NCBI GenBank assembly: GCA_019055375.1
Contig: JAHQIW010005313.1
Span: forward strand, 29,563 to 93,562
DNA from: Parelaphostrongylus tenuis
Lineage: Eukaryota > Nematoda > Chromadorea > Rhabditida > Metastrongylidae
Direction: 5' to 3'
Length of the DNA: 64,000 nt
The notes under the pieces are model-generated. The model worked only from the letters and a program-made list of their open reading frames with translations, searched no databases and was not told the DNA's origin. Position numbers and translations under genes: made by a program. Within the stretch, counting starts at the first letter, position 1, and the number at the start of each line of letters is the position of its first letter. Shown piece by piece: positions 1-12,089 of the stretch.

Positions 1-261
1 GTGGTTTTGCGTTGTCTTGCTGAAATAAAATGCGCTTTCGACGAACAAGTTCTGTGAACGTTTTTGTTCTCCGGACAATTCCATTATGAGGCAGAAATAG
101 ACAAATTATATGTCAATAGATGCGCAAGAAGTAGACCTATCAAATGATATGAAAATAACACACGATTTATGCGAAGAAACGACATTCCCATCCAAACAAT
201 GAAAATTTTTCTTTCCAACCTAATAGTCGAAGTAATTGTTTTTTTTTGTTGTTTTTCATAA

Positions 262-1005
262 AGGTCATAGTGACTATTCGAAAGCTTGAATCTCGTGCTA
301 TCGCGCAATGTGGCTGGTTTTTTAAAACACTCTTCGGTAAAGCTGTAAGATTCAAAAAAAAAATCTATTTTACAAGCTACCACGCGTTTTCTTCTATCTC
401 GCTTATAATTTGCGGGACAAAACTCCTTTCTTAAAATGACAGTACTCTTTCAATAGCGCAAGTCTCAAAAAACTCGAAAATATGCTTGTTTTTTGTAAAA
501 GCTCTTCTGACAGCGCTGTAAGAGAAAAAAGAGCATTGTGTTTTACACGTCGCCGGACAGAGCTCTCTCCCTAGACTATTAGTAATCATTCGATAGCGTA
601 AGTTTGAAGTTTTCAAAGCTGTGCTTATTTTATGGGAAGTCACTGCAGTGTAGAAAGGAAAGTAAGATAGGATTTCATATATTCGGCGCGCTTGCTTACC
701 GGCCAGTCCACGGGCGAGAAAAGGGGAGCGACCGGTCGGTGTTAGATATGTGAGGTGCAACTTATTATTTAACTGAAATTTTTTTCAGTTTTGAAAGAAG
801 CTCCAGATAAAATGATTGACTCATATACTACTAGATTTTCTCTACACGTTCATGTGCTTTTCGTTCATCCAAAGATTTACACGCATGAGAAAATAAAGGC
901 GCATGGCTTGTGTGAAACTTGATTATCAACTGGATGCTGCAACGCTATGAAAAACACTTTTCAAAACCGGCTACGTATGGAGCTAGTCAAAGATTTCAGC
1001 CTTTA
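262..1005 (+). repeat. Modular dispersed repeat, copy 1
   Basis: This stretch consists of diverged modules of roughly 150 bp. Each has a block like ATTCGATAGCGTAAGT, then a purine-rich block, then a block like CACCTCGTCGGGCAGAGCTC. The same order of modules recurs near 55.44-56.07 kb, and parts recur near 31.4-32.2 kb and 40.95-41.43 kb. The tail (about 800-1000) matches 55.88-56.06 kb, including TCATGTGCTTTTCGT and a shared GTGTGAAAC block. The open frames here do not resemble any protein and are by-products of the repeat. It may be an old satellite or a non-autonomous transposon; I do not know which. Confidence 0.65.
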
Positions 1006-1245
1006 TTTAACACTCCTATGAAAAATTCTTGTAGAGCGAATAAAACTGAGTATTCATTTGCTCCCTTATAAGCGAACTAAACCAAATGATTTTACCACTA
1101 CGATTTACGAGAAAGGGTTTGAGCTCCTACAATCCAGGTTGTCTAATTCTCAACTGATTATCGGAAATTCCGCAATATTTCACCTTTCCCAGAGAATCTG
1201 TCACTGTACTTATTTTTTACTTTTTATCCGCAACATCTTTTATAG

Positions 1246-4200
1246 AAAACTCCGACAAACTGTTATCTGGTATCACTGGCTGTGAGTGACACGCTGTTCT
1301 TCATTGCAACCACTCCAACGGAAGTGTCATCACTTTTCACAAAGGACTATCCATTCGGATCAATATGTGCGCTTTTCATCAGATTTTTTAGTTTTATTTT
1401 TGGTCATTTATTGGTCGCTCTAAATTTTTATGCTGTTTTTGTCCTTTGCAGTTGTGATTGTAATCTTTAAAACCATGATGAGCAAAGCTAAACTTAAGGA
1501 AGTACTATAATTATAAGCACTATATTGATCAGGGGTATATATTGAAATAAATAATTTTTCACTCATTTACTTTCAAATAGAAAAAATGACCTTTTCAGGT
1601 TGTTCGTTGTTCACATACTTACCATACTTGGCGATAAACTCGTCCGCACTCTCTATCACTGCGTTCACCATCGAGCGCTTCATCGGCGTTTGTCATCCGT
1701 TCTGGGCCAGGTTAGCACTGAAAACCGTCTTATAATCGGTACCTGTAAAGATGCTATGTAATTTCATGATTTTTTATTTTCTTTACTTAAGATGTTCGTC
1801 CATGGTTTGAAACCACTTTTAAAATTTTTCTTCACGACTTTGATTTTGACACTGAAGTGAACAATAGCAAAGGTCACCCAAATAGTTACTCTTTCAAACT
1901 TCTCAAAAAATGCATTTTAAGCAATAATCCTGACATTTAATTCCACCCTGTTGAATTCCTGGATCGTACAGTTTGTAGAAGCCCGCATGCCTCGTTAATG
2001 GTGACAAAATTCAGTACTTGCTGTTTTTCAGGACAATTTGTACTGTGAAGCGCGCCAAAATGATCATTTTCATTATTTGGATCTTCTCATTTATCTACAA
2101 TTTCCCATGGCTTTTTCTTTCTGGTTTGATCATTGACGAAGAAGGTGGATATTGTGATTTCAAGATGGGCAGAGAAGATTGGAAGTACAAGGTAAGAGAT
2201 AAGAGAGACAATATATTTCGCTTCAAAATTAATTATTTTATCAGAGAAGAAAACAGAGAGTTCTTGAATTTTTAGTGAATGTCAGCGTTTTTGAGCATAA
2301 ATATATTTTTATTTACACCTGAAGGGTTTCCGGAGAGGACATCAGAGTCAAGTAATGATTGTCTTAGGACAAAGCACGTCAAATAAACTGCCATACTGTT
2401 TGCCTGGTGGTGATGGAAGCGCTTGAATAGCTTGATTATTTCGATTTTCATCGTGCTCTGTCAATAAATGAAAAAGTTCACGATGACGAAAGTTTTCGTT
2501 GATGATTAAAAAATTGCTTCCAATTTTCTTATCAAGAAAACGAATATTCGCAAGTTTAAGTGTAAAGATAAAGAGATAAAGCTTTCGGAGCTGGACGGTC
2601 CCTCAAAAATGGGCTATGCATTGGACTCCGTTCGTTGCAGCTTAGAAGCCATTGGATGCATATTCTGCCCATACAATAGCTTTCGGCGGTCTAACGATTC
2701 ATGAAGTAGGTGTTGTTATCTTCCAGATATGCTTGATTGTAATTTGGCGACTCGGTGAGATGATAGGATTTGTTTGTTTAAGGTGAATCAGCGAGTATTG
2801 CATGACACTTTTAAGCACAGCTCCTCATTAGCTCTTGGATCTGCATATTAGTTTTGGAGTGATCGTAATGACCTTTATAGATAATCACTGAAATAAAACT
2901 CCGCTAATTAATGTTATAAAATGAGTATTATAGTATATACCAGATAATCATTTTTTGAGCCACGTATGTGGTCTGTTATAGGGCAAATTATAGAGCCCCA
3001 TGCACTTGTTTCGACCTTGACTTTCTCATCAGTGCCCTGTATCAGACCGCATACGTGGCTCAAAAAATAATTATCTGGCATATTGAAATTCGAGCGCGGT
3101 CTTAGTAAAACACTCAAACCAAAGGTATGATATGTCAACGATACCAGTCAAGAGCAATCAAGTATATGACACTGCCCATTCAGTGATAATTTCACTTAAT
3201 AGACGGTGTAAAATGTTCGTCGTTGCCTACTCCTATTATATGAGACTGGAGCACTCCGAGAGGATTGACAAAAGACGAGGGGTAACTGCCCGACTGACGA
3301 GATTGTTAAGGTCAAAACACGTGTATAGAGGTCTATAAGTTGCTCTATAGCGGACCACATACGTGGCTCAAAAAATGGTTATCTGAGATTTTGAAATGTG
3401 ATCATGGTCTTAAGAAAACACTCGAAACGAAAGTTTTATCATAATATACTATTATTATTATGGTACCATAATATACGAAATGATTGCCCATTCGTTTTGA
3501 AGTAGATGATGCTTGAATGAGCAAGCTACGATTTCGCTGGAATCACGAATTATCTTCGAATAGCAGTAATATGATCATTGGTATTATACTAGTAATACTT
3601 GATATTGTTATTTTTCCATTTAGGTAATGTACGTTGGTGACTTGGTTGGATTTTATGTGATTCCGATGTTTCTCAACATCGTCATCTACGTGAAGATCGC
3701 TATCGTTCTTAACCAGTGCGGAGATAATAGGAAACACAGCGATTCAGGTGAACATTGAACAAAATACTTGCTTACTTTTAGAACCTTATTCCGTAATCAC
3801 AGATTATGTTGTTCCCAAGCCAAATATCACTCTTCTCGTCTTCTCGTAAACATGTTTACGGTAGTGATACCCGTTCAACAAAATGTTCTGTGAGTGTGAT
3901 ATATAAATTGTTAACAGCTGCCGCAGTTAAATACGATTGGTGTAGAACACATACTTGCCTGGATTTTTTCCTAGACGGTGGTAGTAGAGGAGGCCTACAC
4001 CGCTCCAAAGTCCACTGTCCTCCAGTTTAGCCCATCTATTGTCAACTCTTTCGATCAGGTGACCTGTCAGCAAATGTTTCGCTGAAGATAGCTGTTCTTC
4101 TATCGATGTCAACCCATTCGCGACCAAACTGGTTTCTTAATAAAATGCAATAATTTTTTGAAGCATACATGTGTTAGCTCTAAGGAGACTCTGATTATTC

Positions 4201-7200
4201 TTGCTGAGGCTGATAAAACACAAAATGAGCTTATATGACGATCCAATATTGAACGCACTCATAACGCAGAAGTGCTTTAAAGGTTATATCATCGCGTAAG
4301 TGGCAAAGGAAGAATACTTGCCGGGTTTTAAACTATCGGTGTCCAGCCTAATCCTGTTGACTGAAAGCTTTCAATGCTTCTCACCTCCATCAGGATCATG
4401 TTTCCTTTATGTTGTTTCTATGTTAGTTGAACAGCCGGATACGAAACGTAGGATGTCGTCTGTCATCTCTGCTATAAAAACATCGTCCATCTCGACTAGT
4501 CTTTTTTGCACCATGAATTTTTGATGAGCTTGGTTTCTTTAAATTTATGCGCATTCATATCCCCTTTTCCGCTCCATTGATTTCTTTGAGGAGTCCTTCT
4601 ACTTTAGTGACGCTTCTGAAAAGGATAACTATGCTACTTGCCAAATGAATTGCTGACAGGAATTTGTCGTATGCCTTTTGCGTTACAACCAAACAACTTA
4701 GTTATCTACTTCGAAGTCGAGCTGAATGTTGCGTGATGGTGGCTCTTTTTATAACCCCTTTCAATCCAGAAGATAAGGTGTTAACGAAAGGGTTATGCTT
4801 TGATGGCGCAGTTGAAATAGCAGTTACCCGGCCTTCTTATCTGGGACGGACCCATTCCGTGGTTGACGTGCCGAGATACGATGGTGTTCGTCTTGTTGAG
4901 GGCGAACGGTATCTCCTAGTAGGTAGGTGCCCAAAAGTGCATCTAATGTTTTCATCAGACACTCGCGCACCTTATCCATAGTTCAGGTATCATCAAAAGC
5001 GGATCAGAATCGCAGCCACATTGTTTGTCTTAAGTGTCTTGAAGTTTTGAACCTGCACCATAGGAATATCTTTTTTGAAAACTTGCTAAGCTGAACAAGA
5101 AAGTCGGACGATATTCGCGGTGATTGTATTCTATTCTCGAGATCACTGTGCGCTGAACTCTGGAGATCAGGAAACATCCTATTTGGATACAAGTGTCGTA
5201 TGGTTTTGAGAAATGCTTGTAGGCGTGAATTTTTGCTTTACAAGGAATTCATTGTAATGCTGCGTGGTTCTAAAGTTAGACTTCTCCCAATGCCATTGAT
5301 CACCAGCTTAGACTCCAAAGGACGAAACGTGATGAGGGTTTCCTTTAGTATGAATTTACCATACGGGTTCTTTGAAGGGACATGGTGGAGCAGGGTTATT
5401 CCGTTGTCAGGTCGATATCATGACGGGGCCAATACGATCGAATTACCGTCCACCAAATCTTCTAGTGTAATGGACCTGAAGATCCTCAGAGTTTTTCTCT
5501 GATCCTACATTGTTCCATTTCTTGAGTTTTCTAAGCTTCATCACTGTGAATTCTTTTAGTATCTACCAATTATCGTCCAACAATGTCTTCAGATTTGCAC
5601 ATAAATTCGGCCGCCACTTAAAAAACTCCGTTTTTCTTACGAGTGTCAATGAATGTATGGTTGGCTAGTCTTGAAATTCATGAAGAGCTTCACTAGAGTA
5701 TTTCCAAGTCTCCACACAAGCACTCGTCCATCTTCATGGGTTTGAAGGTGCTCTTTCAAGGCAAGTCCTATTGCAATCTGCCAAACCCAGAAGGACGAAG
5801 GGCTTGCCTTGCGCACGAAAGGTCAAACAAGTCACAAAGCGTGTACTTTGCGGTATTTGGAAACACTTCGTTTTCAGCTCCCTATAAAACTGTTCGTAGT
5901 TTGGGAAAAAAAAATTGATTCCATGAGCGATTTATTCAGAGTTCCATGCGAGTACTCAATCGAATAATCTACTGCAAAAGCCTCCACTCACTGACTTAAA
6001 GGACATGCATCGCATGACCGTACGACGAAGTTCGTCAGTAGGACGAAATCAGGTGAGCGTCAAGGCGCGGCAGAAATCTGCTCACTACCATTTTGTGTTA
6101 GACTTTCAATCAGCAGTGTGATCTCAGTTTTCAGTGCTAATTATGAAGGCGACCTTTCATCAATCACCTAACTCGTTTTCTTAAGTAATCACTTTTAATG
6201 TTTTTGCCTCTCGACTTCCTCAGTTATCTTTTTTGAGTCGTAAAGTTCTATTTATAATTTTATTTCCACACCACTTTTATTGGAACACTTTCCCTCACAT
6301 TGGCCTGTTTTTCTTTGCAGTTTTTGAAATCGTCGTTGTAACAGTGTGGTCATGAGGTCAACATAAACGCATTAATATTTTTTAAAATCGAATTAGACTT
6401 AGTGGTGCGTTTTTGTTCGGAGTGCTATTTTCCTTGAAAATTAATTCCATGGATTTTATTCATTAACTCTGATATGTGACCAGCTAATTTTATGTGAACA
6501 CTTCTTTGATTATTATTTAGTTTATATACACTGCAGACTAATTACTGGTTGAGGGAAAAGTTCCTTGACACCCATTGAAAATTCGGAATTTAAACATAAA
6601 TTCATTTAAAACAACAGTTCTTCAGAACTAAAATCATCAGTATCTACAATCTTCTGCCAAGATCTGCATTATTCCGGATATGTTTGAAATCGCCATTCTT
6701 TGAGCCTCAAATCAATAAGCTCCTGACATGCCTCTTCAACTTCATCAAATGTCGCGAATCAAAGTCCGCGCAGAAGATGTTCCATTGAGCGAAAACGAGA
6801 CTATTATCGGAGGGTGCAGCATCTGGACTGTAGGCTGGGTGTGCGACAAGACATAGACTCCGTCCAATTCATTAAACTTTTCCCTGGTCTTCTTTGCAGT
6901 GTGAGGTTTGGCTTTGTATTGATGAAACAGTGCGCGCTTTTCACGAATTAATGTCCCTCAACACATCGTAGACTCAGTCCAGCTGCTCGCAGTAGAGTAG
7001 AGTATATTCCTGAAATATTCCCATGAATTTACAATAACCGATACTATGTGGAATAAGCATAAAATTTGAATTTTTTTGCGGGTATCAAGGAACTTCTTTC
7101 TCAACTTAGTAATCTCGTAGTTATCTTTTTTATTTACATTAAAAGAAAGAATGAGCGAAAAAAAAATTTGGACAAAAGAGTATAATTTAGGTAGTGAAAA

Positions 7201-8514
7201 TGCTGGCACTTGTGGTGTTCGTCTTCGCCACTTGTTGGCTTCCCTATAGGGCAATGGTTGTGAACAACTCGTTTCGTGACGAGAAGTGGAACTCAGACGG
7301 GTTTGTTTAATTTCTACCCTCACAATGTTCTGAAACTTTTCTGAGGAATTTTTTACACTTTATGAACTCAAAGTAATCTTCAAATTCTACTTTTGATTTT
7401 AACTTGAGCTCAACTTTTCCATTCGTAATAGTTGTAATAACAAGTGTCATTCATACTAATAACGTAGCAATAAGTAGCGTGTTTTCATTAACCATTTAGC
7501 CGATCAGGGTGATCATTAAGCGTTGAATTAAGCTTCTCAGTTATAATCACATTAAATTGAGACGAGAAGAAGAGGATGAAAGAGAGAGACGGATAAAGAA
7601 ATGGTTGGAGTGGACAGAGATTCAAAGATTCACCGAATGCGAGTGGATTTCATTGATTACTATCAGTAAACAATGAAGAGGAAGCTAAAAGAGCTACTAT
7701 AGTATACTTACTCTCTAGTGATGGCAGTTAAAATTGATAGCGAAAGGCTTATATCAAAATTTCGCTATCTCCAGAGAGGTAGTCATATACGTGGATCTGC
7801 TTCACCTCGTGGCATATCCTCGAATCGGCTATTAATGACTGATAGCGAACTAGAGGATCCTAAGCGACCATATACTTACTGTGAGACGCTAGTAGACTCA
7901 GGAGAAATCGAGTTATAATCGTACTTTCAATGTTCTGAGTGATTCGGAACTACATTTTAGTCATCCTAATCATTCATAGAGAAGCTGCGCCTACATGTAT
8001 GCAAATTTATTTGTTGAAAAACCTGTAGTAATAAGATTCGAAACCATATATAAGTGGTAAGAGATTGTTTCCAACAGGCAAATCGTGAAAGGATTCAACA
8101 AGCGACCTGTGAAAAGATACATTCCCCACCTGCCATAGAGTGTTATTTGTCTCACTCGCACGATGTCTGATGATTTTTGTGCAGCTCGAGAGATTGAAGT
8201 CCACTTTCAGATCAGACTCATAGCGGGTGGTGCGTAGACTATCATTAGGAGACACTCAGTTATCGAAAAGTATAAGGTGATCAAAAATTGCTTGCGCTAG
8301 ACTTGACGTGAATAAATGTCTATTGAAAAAATGAATAAAGTGGAAGCTTAAGAAAATTTTTGGTTCCCCTTTTTTAGGTACATCTTTTTCTCAAAGACGA
8401 TGATATTTATAAATTGCGCTATCAATCCGATACTCTATAATTTGATGTCTGCACGATTTCGAGCTGCATTTAGAAGCTTATTCAACGAAAAAGCTGTTGC
8501 AAGCCATCAACAGC
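1246..8514 (+). CDS. trhr-1: TRH-receptor-like neuropeptide GPCR, seven-exon core
   Basis: Rhodopsin-family neuropeptide GPCR of the plasma membrane. Exons with matching phases: 1246-1366, 1599-1710, 2032-2191, 3624-3747, 5940-6052, 7191-7300 and 8378-8514. In order they encode TM2 ([12 protein letters not shown]), TM3 with [15 protein letters not shown] (ERF in place of DRY), TM4 and extracellular loop 2 with a Cys able to pair with the loop 1 Cys (SIC), TM5 ([14 protein letters not shown]), a basic intracellular loop 3 ([10 protein letters not shown]), TM6 (FATCWLPYR), and TM7 with [20 protein letters not shown]. The TM2, TM3 and TM7 blocks are typical of TRH receptors, and C. elegans has one such gene, trhr-1. 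The first donor here (GTGCGC) is weak but fixed by phase. TM1 was not found and is probably upstream of the window. The last exon ends in phase 1, so the tail continues in later exons. Confidence 0.9.
2941..3077. repeat. Palindromic MITE, family 1
   Basis: Two arms of about 45 nt, 2941-2985 and 3033-3077, are nearly perfect reverse complements. They share GAGCCACGTATGTGGTCTG-like cores and a terminal CAGATAA, around a spacer of about 47 nt. The element lies in an intron of the TRH-receptor-like gene. Transcribed RNA would fold into a long hairpin. Confidence 0.85.
3344..3430. repeat. Half copy of MITE family 1
   Basis: This copy repeats one arm (CATACGTGGCTCAAAAAATG) plus the flank found after the right arm of the intact palindrome: a TGAAAT block, GGTCTTA and AAAACACTC. 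Because the flank is shared, the unit is larger than the palindrome itself. Confidence 0.75.
3750..5935. other. Intron with unexplained open frames
   Basis: This is the intron between the TM5 exon and the intracellular-loop-3 exon of the TRH-receptor-like gene. Frames at 4664-4981 and 5200-5502 are open but match no family I recognise on either strand. They could be a decayed retroelement. No splice-consistent exon of the host gene was found here. Confidence 0.4.
6545..7109 (-). mobile_element. Decayed mariner transposon with terminal inverted repeats
   Basis: Ends carry inverted repeats: the left contains AAAGTTCCTTGACACCC, and the right (reverse complement) contains GAAGTTCCTTGATACCC. TA flanks both ends. 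The minus strand between about 6960 and 6600 encodes a broken C-terminal transposase piece. It has [18 protein letters not shown], then in a shifted frame [13 protein letters not shown], matching the mariner region around the final catalytic Asp (PHTA...YSPDLAPSD). The 5' half of the transposase is missing and several frameshifts are present, so it is inactive. It is 565 bp long and lies in the intron just before the TM6 exon. Confidence 0.8.
7718..7918 (+). other. Open reading frame in GPCR intron, unknown
   Basis: A 66-codon frame with protein-like composition (for example [18 protein letters not shown]) lies between the TM6 and TM7 exons. The TM6 and TM7 exons join directly in phase, so this frame is not needed by the receptor. 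It could be an alternative exon, a repeat fragment or chance. I recognise no family. Confidence 0.3.
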
Positions 8515-8801
8515 GTATGTTTACTTCTTCGTATATTTTCCTTTCTTTCCGTCACAATTTCTTTATTGTGGTAAATTTACCGTCCTTTTTATAAAATGCG
8601 CAATGAAAGAGTTCGAATGAATGCAATAGTGGTTTAAAGTTGGGGCCAAAACAAAAAGTACAAGTATTTATCACGGAGTTCTAATAAATGGTCCTCATTT
8701 AACATGCCAAAAAAATCAAATAGAAGATTTTCTACAAAAAGTGGGGTTCGACATAGTGATACTATATTTCCAAAGTATTCACTGTTGCACCAAAATGAAT
8801 A

Positions 8802-9265
8802 ATGAAGTCGCTCGATTGGGACGAGGAGAACAAACGTATTGATGGAAAATTCCTATCAAACTTTCGTTTCGCGGACCACATCGCCATGTATTTGAATAGT
8901 ACCAGCGAAGCAGTGACAATGCTCAATGAGTTCAACGAAGCAGAAAGAAAATTTAGACCATTCACAAACAGGATGATGACTCAGCTCATAAGTATCCATA
9001 GTGTGAAGGTGAACAAATTGGATGATCCTCTGATTACAGAGTCCATCTCGTGCGTGTATCTTGGACGACCAGTGAACATGGAGAACAATATGAAGGAGTA
9101 TTCAGACAGAAGAAGAAGGGCAGCATAGGCGCATTAGGATCTCTAAAAGATGTCACCGACTGAATAGCGGACCCCAAACTCCGTTCTCCCCTTTTCGATT
9201 TAACAGCCCTCTTAGCGCCCTGTGATGTAGCAAAGATTGCGGACTTCAAGAAATCTCCTTACTAC
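8802..9265 (+). mobile_element. RTE-type LINE reverse transcriptase fragment, broken
   Basis: The frame 8802-9128 encodes the palm and thumb part of a nematode RTE-clade reverse transcriptase: MKSLDWDEENK, DGKFLSNFRFAD, STSEAVTMLNEFNEAERK, SCVYLGRPVNMENNM. The catalytic F-A-D-D box reads F-A-D-H. Coding similarity continues after 9128 in another frame (GALGSLKDVTD, then a stop, then IADPKLRS) to about 9265. The endonuclease and most of the reverse transcriptase are absent. It is a dead insertion downstream of the receptor core. Confidence 0.85.
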
Positions 9266-9723
9266 TCATAGAGCGTTTGATTAACGTCTTCACGAATCTA
9301 TTCGGTACTCGCGACGTCCAGCCGGTTTGTTCAGCACAGATCTCTGAAAATCATCTCATAATCATAGTCGAGAAATATATACATTGATAGCAATACAGAT
9401 AGGCCGGTCACATAATAAGAAGAACAGAGGACAGATGAACGAAAATAACAGTGGAGTGGAGTCTAAAGGAATACAAGCGTCCTTTTGATTACCACCCAAA
9501 CTTTAAGCGGAGCTGTTCGTAGCTAAAGACAATGATATGCATCCGCAGACGGCAACGAACACGGGATGGGCCTCGTGCACGTCGCCATGTTCGAAATACA
9601 CCACCACCATGGACGACAGTTGCACGCGAGCGAAACGATTAGAAATTGTTGAGGCCGTTGACGGTTGGCGGCTGACAGATAGATGCGTTGTAGCGTAGAA
9701 AGAGTAGTGTGCAAAACGGACAT

Positions 9724-9797
9724 CATTAGTGCAACGGGTTAGAGCACGCATTACCGAATAGAGTAAGATGTGGGTTCAAAACCCGCCTAACGCGGAA
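9724..9797 (+). repeat. tRNA-like sequence, probable SINE head or tRNA relic
   Basis: A box-A-like stretch (GTGCAACGGGTTAGAGCAC) is followed 30-40 nt later by a B-box and T-arm, GTGGGTTCAAAACCCGCC, whose stem pairs. The acceptor stem does not close and no clean anticodon arm is seen. I read it as a tRNA-derived repeat remnant rather than a working tRNA gene. Confidence 0.4.
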
Positions 9798-9799
9798 GT

Positions 9800-11270
9800 T
9801 TCGCATATCACTCTACTTCAAAAGATATATTTAAAAGTCTATACTACAGCTATACGCAGCCGTATTCATTGAATGGAAATTATTTCTTTAGCGCCGTGAT
9901 TTATACCCTTCATGCCGGGGTCATTTTGATAAATATGGCTCAAAAAGCTTCAGAATGTTTCCATGCACAGGATTATTGATAAGATTGATTGTTATCCTAT
10001 AATGTATTTTTTGGCTTACAAAATATGAAGTAATGAAAGCGTATAGACGCTTTTATATTATTGTCGGCAGGGGTAACAAAATTTTGACATTATCAAGATT
10101 AATTCAATGGGATTTCCAAAATTATTATTCTGCTTTTCATTGAATTCCTGCACTGAATTTTCTACAGTTCAGCATTTTCAGAATATACAAAGAGCCAATC
10201 AGTTTGTAATCGGAGGATGTCAACAGAACCAAAGATGGCGATAACGACAAAAATCGAAAATGGCAAACCGACAAAGACATCTGCTTACGAACCTCTCTAG
10301 ATCCATGCAGACACTTTAGGATCAAACGAATTAGTGCGGCCATAACCAGCTGTTTTTCCCAAAAACTCTAGAGATTCTCTTACAAAAACCTCACACAACA
10401 GATTTGGACTATTGATAGAATCTGGAGTCTGAGACTTTGCATCGTTCCTTGAAAAAATCATTCTCCTTTCAAAAGAAAGGATTCACGACCTTTTTTTTCC
10501 TGCCACGTACGTAGTATATTGAATATGCAGAGGGATCCTTCGCTAAACCTTGCTTCTTCTTATCAAATTCGCTCAAATGCACTTTTATTTGTGCCAAATA
10601 TGCAAGCGTATACAGCTACTTATCTACAATCTGCCCAAATAGAAAAGAAATATCTTTGTTTTGGCGACGTTTGAATCTCAAGAGATTTCTCAGCAACATT
10701 ATTCCTTTACACATTACATCGCATTCTAATGGTATACTGAGCATCAGCTTAGTCGAAATATAAGCAACTTGATTTGCTACTCATCGATAGAGTTTTGTAT
10801 TCGTGCCCTGCACTTATTGAATGATCCCGTACCAAGAGATCATTGTTACTAAAATATTCTTTTACTTTGCTAATCACTCAAAAGATTTGACCTTAATGCA
10901 TACGGTTAACGGTTTGTACATAACACTTTTATTCTGCGTTTTCCATTATGTAAGATAACCATTAATGCCATTATTGTTTTGAAAAATGCCTCATGAGCAT
11001 TGCCATCATACGGGTCTTGTCCGTATGTTATGTTGTGCGTATTTCTTTGCTGTTTGAAAACGTTTTATGGAAATGTCTTCAGTCTGAATATTAGACGGGT
11101 TTCCGTTCTCGTGAATACAGCCTCAGTATTTGACGTGCTAATCAATGAATATTACTATTCTTAATATTATGTCATTATGAGATTAAACGTCACCTTGGAA
11201 TAACAACTGTTATTGTATCTTTTCTTATAATCTTAGAAGGAGGGAGGCAATAGCGGGAGGGGAGAAGCGC
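9800..11270. other. Non-coding stretch, nothing recognised
   Basis: AT-rich sequence with only short chance frames. I see no exon, RNA gene or repeat with a clear partner elsewhere in the window. It may belong to the long tail intron of the TRH-receptor-like gene. Confidence 0.4.
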
Positions 11271-11276
11271 CGTGAC

Positions 11277-11411
11277 CGAGTGGTTGTGATGCTCATTGCG
11301 GCGCGCGTGGGACCGAACCCTACCTCCTAATACTCTTTGGCAGTCAACGATGAGCGCCCTACGGATTACCACAGTTAGGCTGTCCTCGAAATTGCAAGGA
11401 GACAAGCTTAA
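11277..11411 (+). repeat. tRNA-derived SINE family B, copy 1
   Basis: The head has box-A-like CCGTGACCGAGTGGTTGTGA and a B-box-like GGGACCGAACCC. The body has TGGCAGTCAACGATG and ends with ATTGCAAGGAGAC. Four copies elsewhere (11.7-11.9, 33.9-34.1, 51.0-51.2 and 54.6-54.8 kb) share the head and body in reverse orientation. Confidence 0.65.
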
Positions 11412-11687
11412 CCACTACTCTGCGACGTTAAAGAATAGCCTAAAAACGAATAAGTGGTAGACGTACTGGGATCCACATAGTGAAAGAAACTTGTAGACGG
11501 AGAATAAGGTGCCAAGTTCTAGAAGTAAGTGATGGAGTGCGGTGAACGATTGAGCATGCCTTTCACAGGTCCAAAGAATTTGAAATTCTCTATTGCCTCA
11601 TCAAAAGGGAAATCAATATTGTATTTTTAAGCAATACATTGATCCGTCATCACAGTGGTGCCTTTCACTGTGCGGATCGCAGCACTT

Positions 11688-11880
11688 CTAGCATTCAACT
11701 CATTTTTTCATCTTCTTTATGAAAGTCGTAGAATACTGGTTGAGCAAGTCTCCTTGCAATCTTGCGGAAAGCCCAGGTGTGACGTTCCACAAGACGTTCT
11801 TGTTGACTGCCGGAGAGGAATGGGGGTGGACTCGGCTCCATGCGCCGCGACGGCATCATAGCAACTCGGCCACTGCGCCT
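11688..11880 (-). repeat. tRNA-derived SINE family B, copy 2
   Basis: Read on the minus strand, a tRNA-like head (GGCGCAGTGGCCGAGTTGC) is followed by GGAGCCGAGTCCACCCC, CCGGCAGTCAACAAG and a body ending near GCAAGGAGACTTGC. It is closely related to the copies at 33.9 and 54.6 kb. Confidence 0.7.
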
Positions 11881-12089
11881 CCAATATTGTGTTGATAATC
11901 TTATAATTGTTTGGTATACGCTGCAGTGCCTATCAGAGTCAAGCAGTTTCGTTATGCATGGGAAAACATTGTGATGATTTATACAGGTAATTTATTCAAA
12001 TATCTGGAGGAATAAGCTTTTGCAGGACACAGTCAAAATAGAAAACATTCAAAAATACTTTTTATTCCTTTTTCCATCTGAAACTTCAT

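Noticed and set aside
1058..1285. Open frame just before the TM2 exon, considered as the TM1 exon
   Set aside because: It lacks the hydrophobic G-N-x-x-V pattern of TM1, and an acceptor at 1244-1245 starts the TM2 exon inside it.
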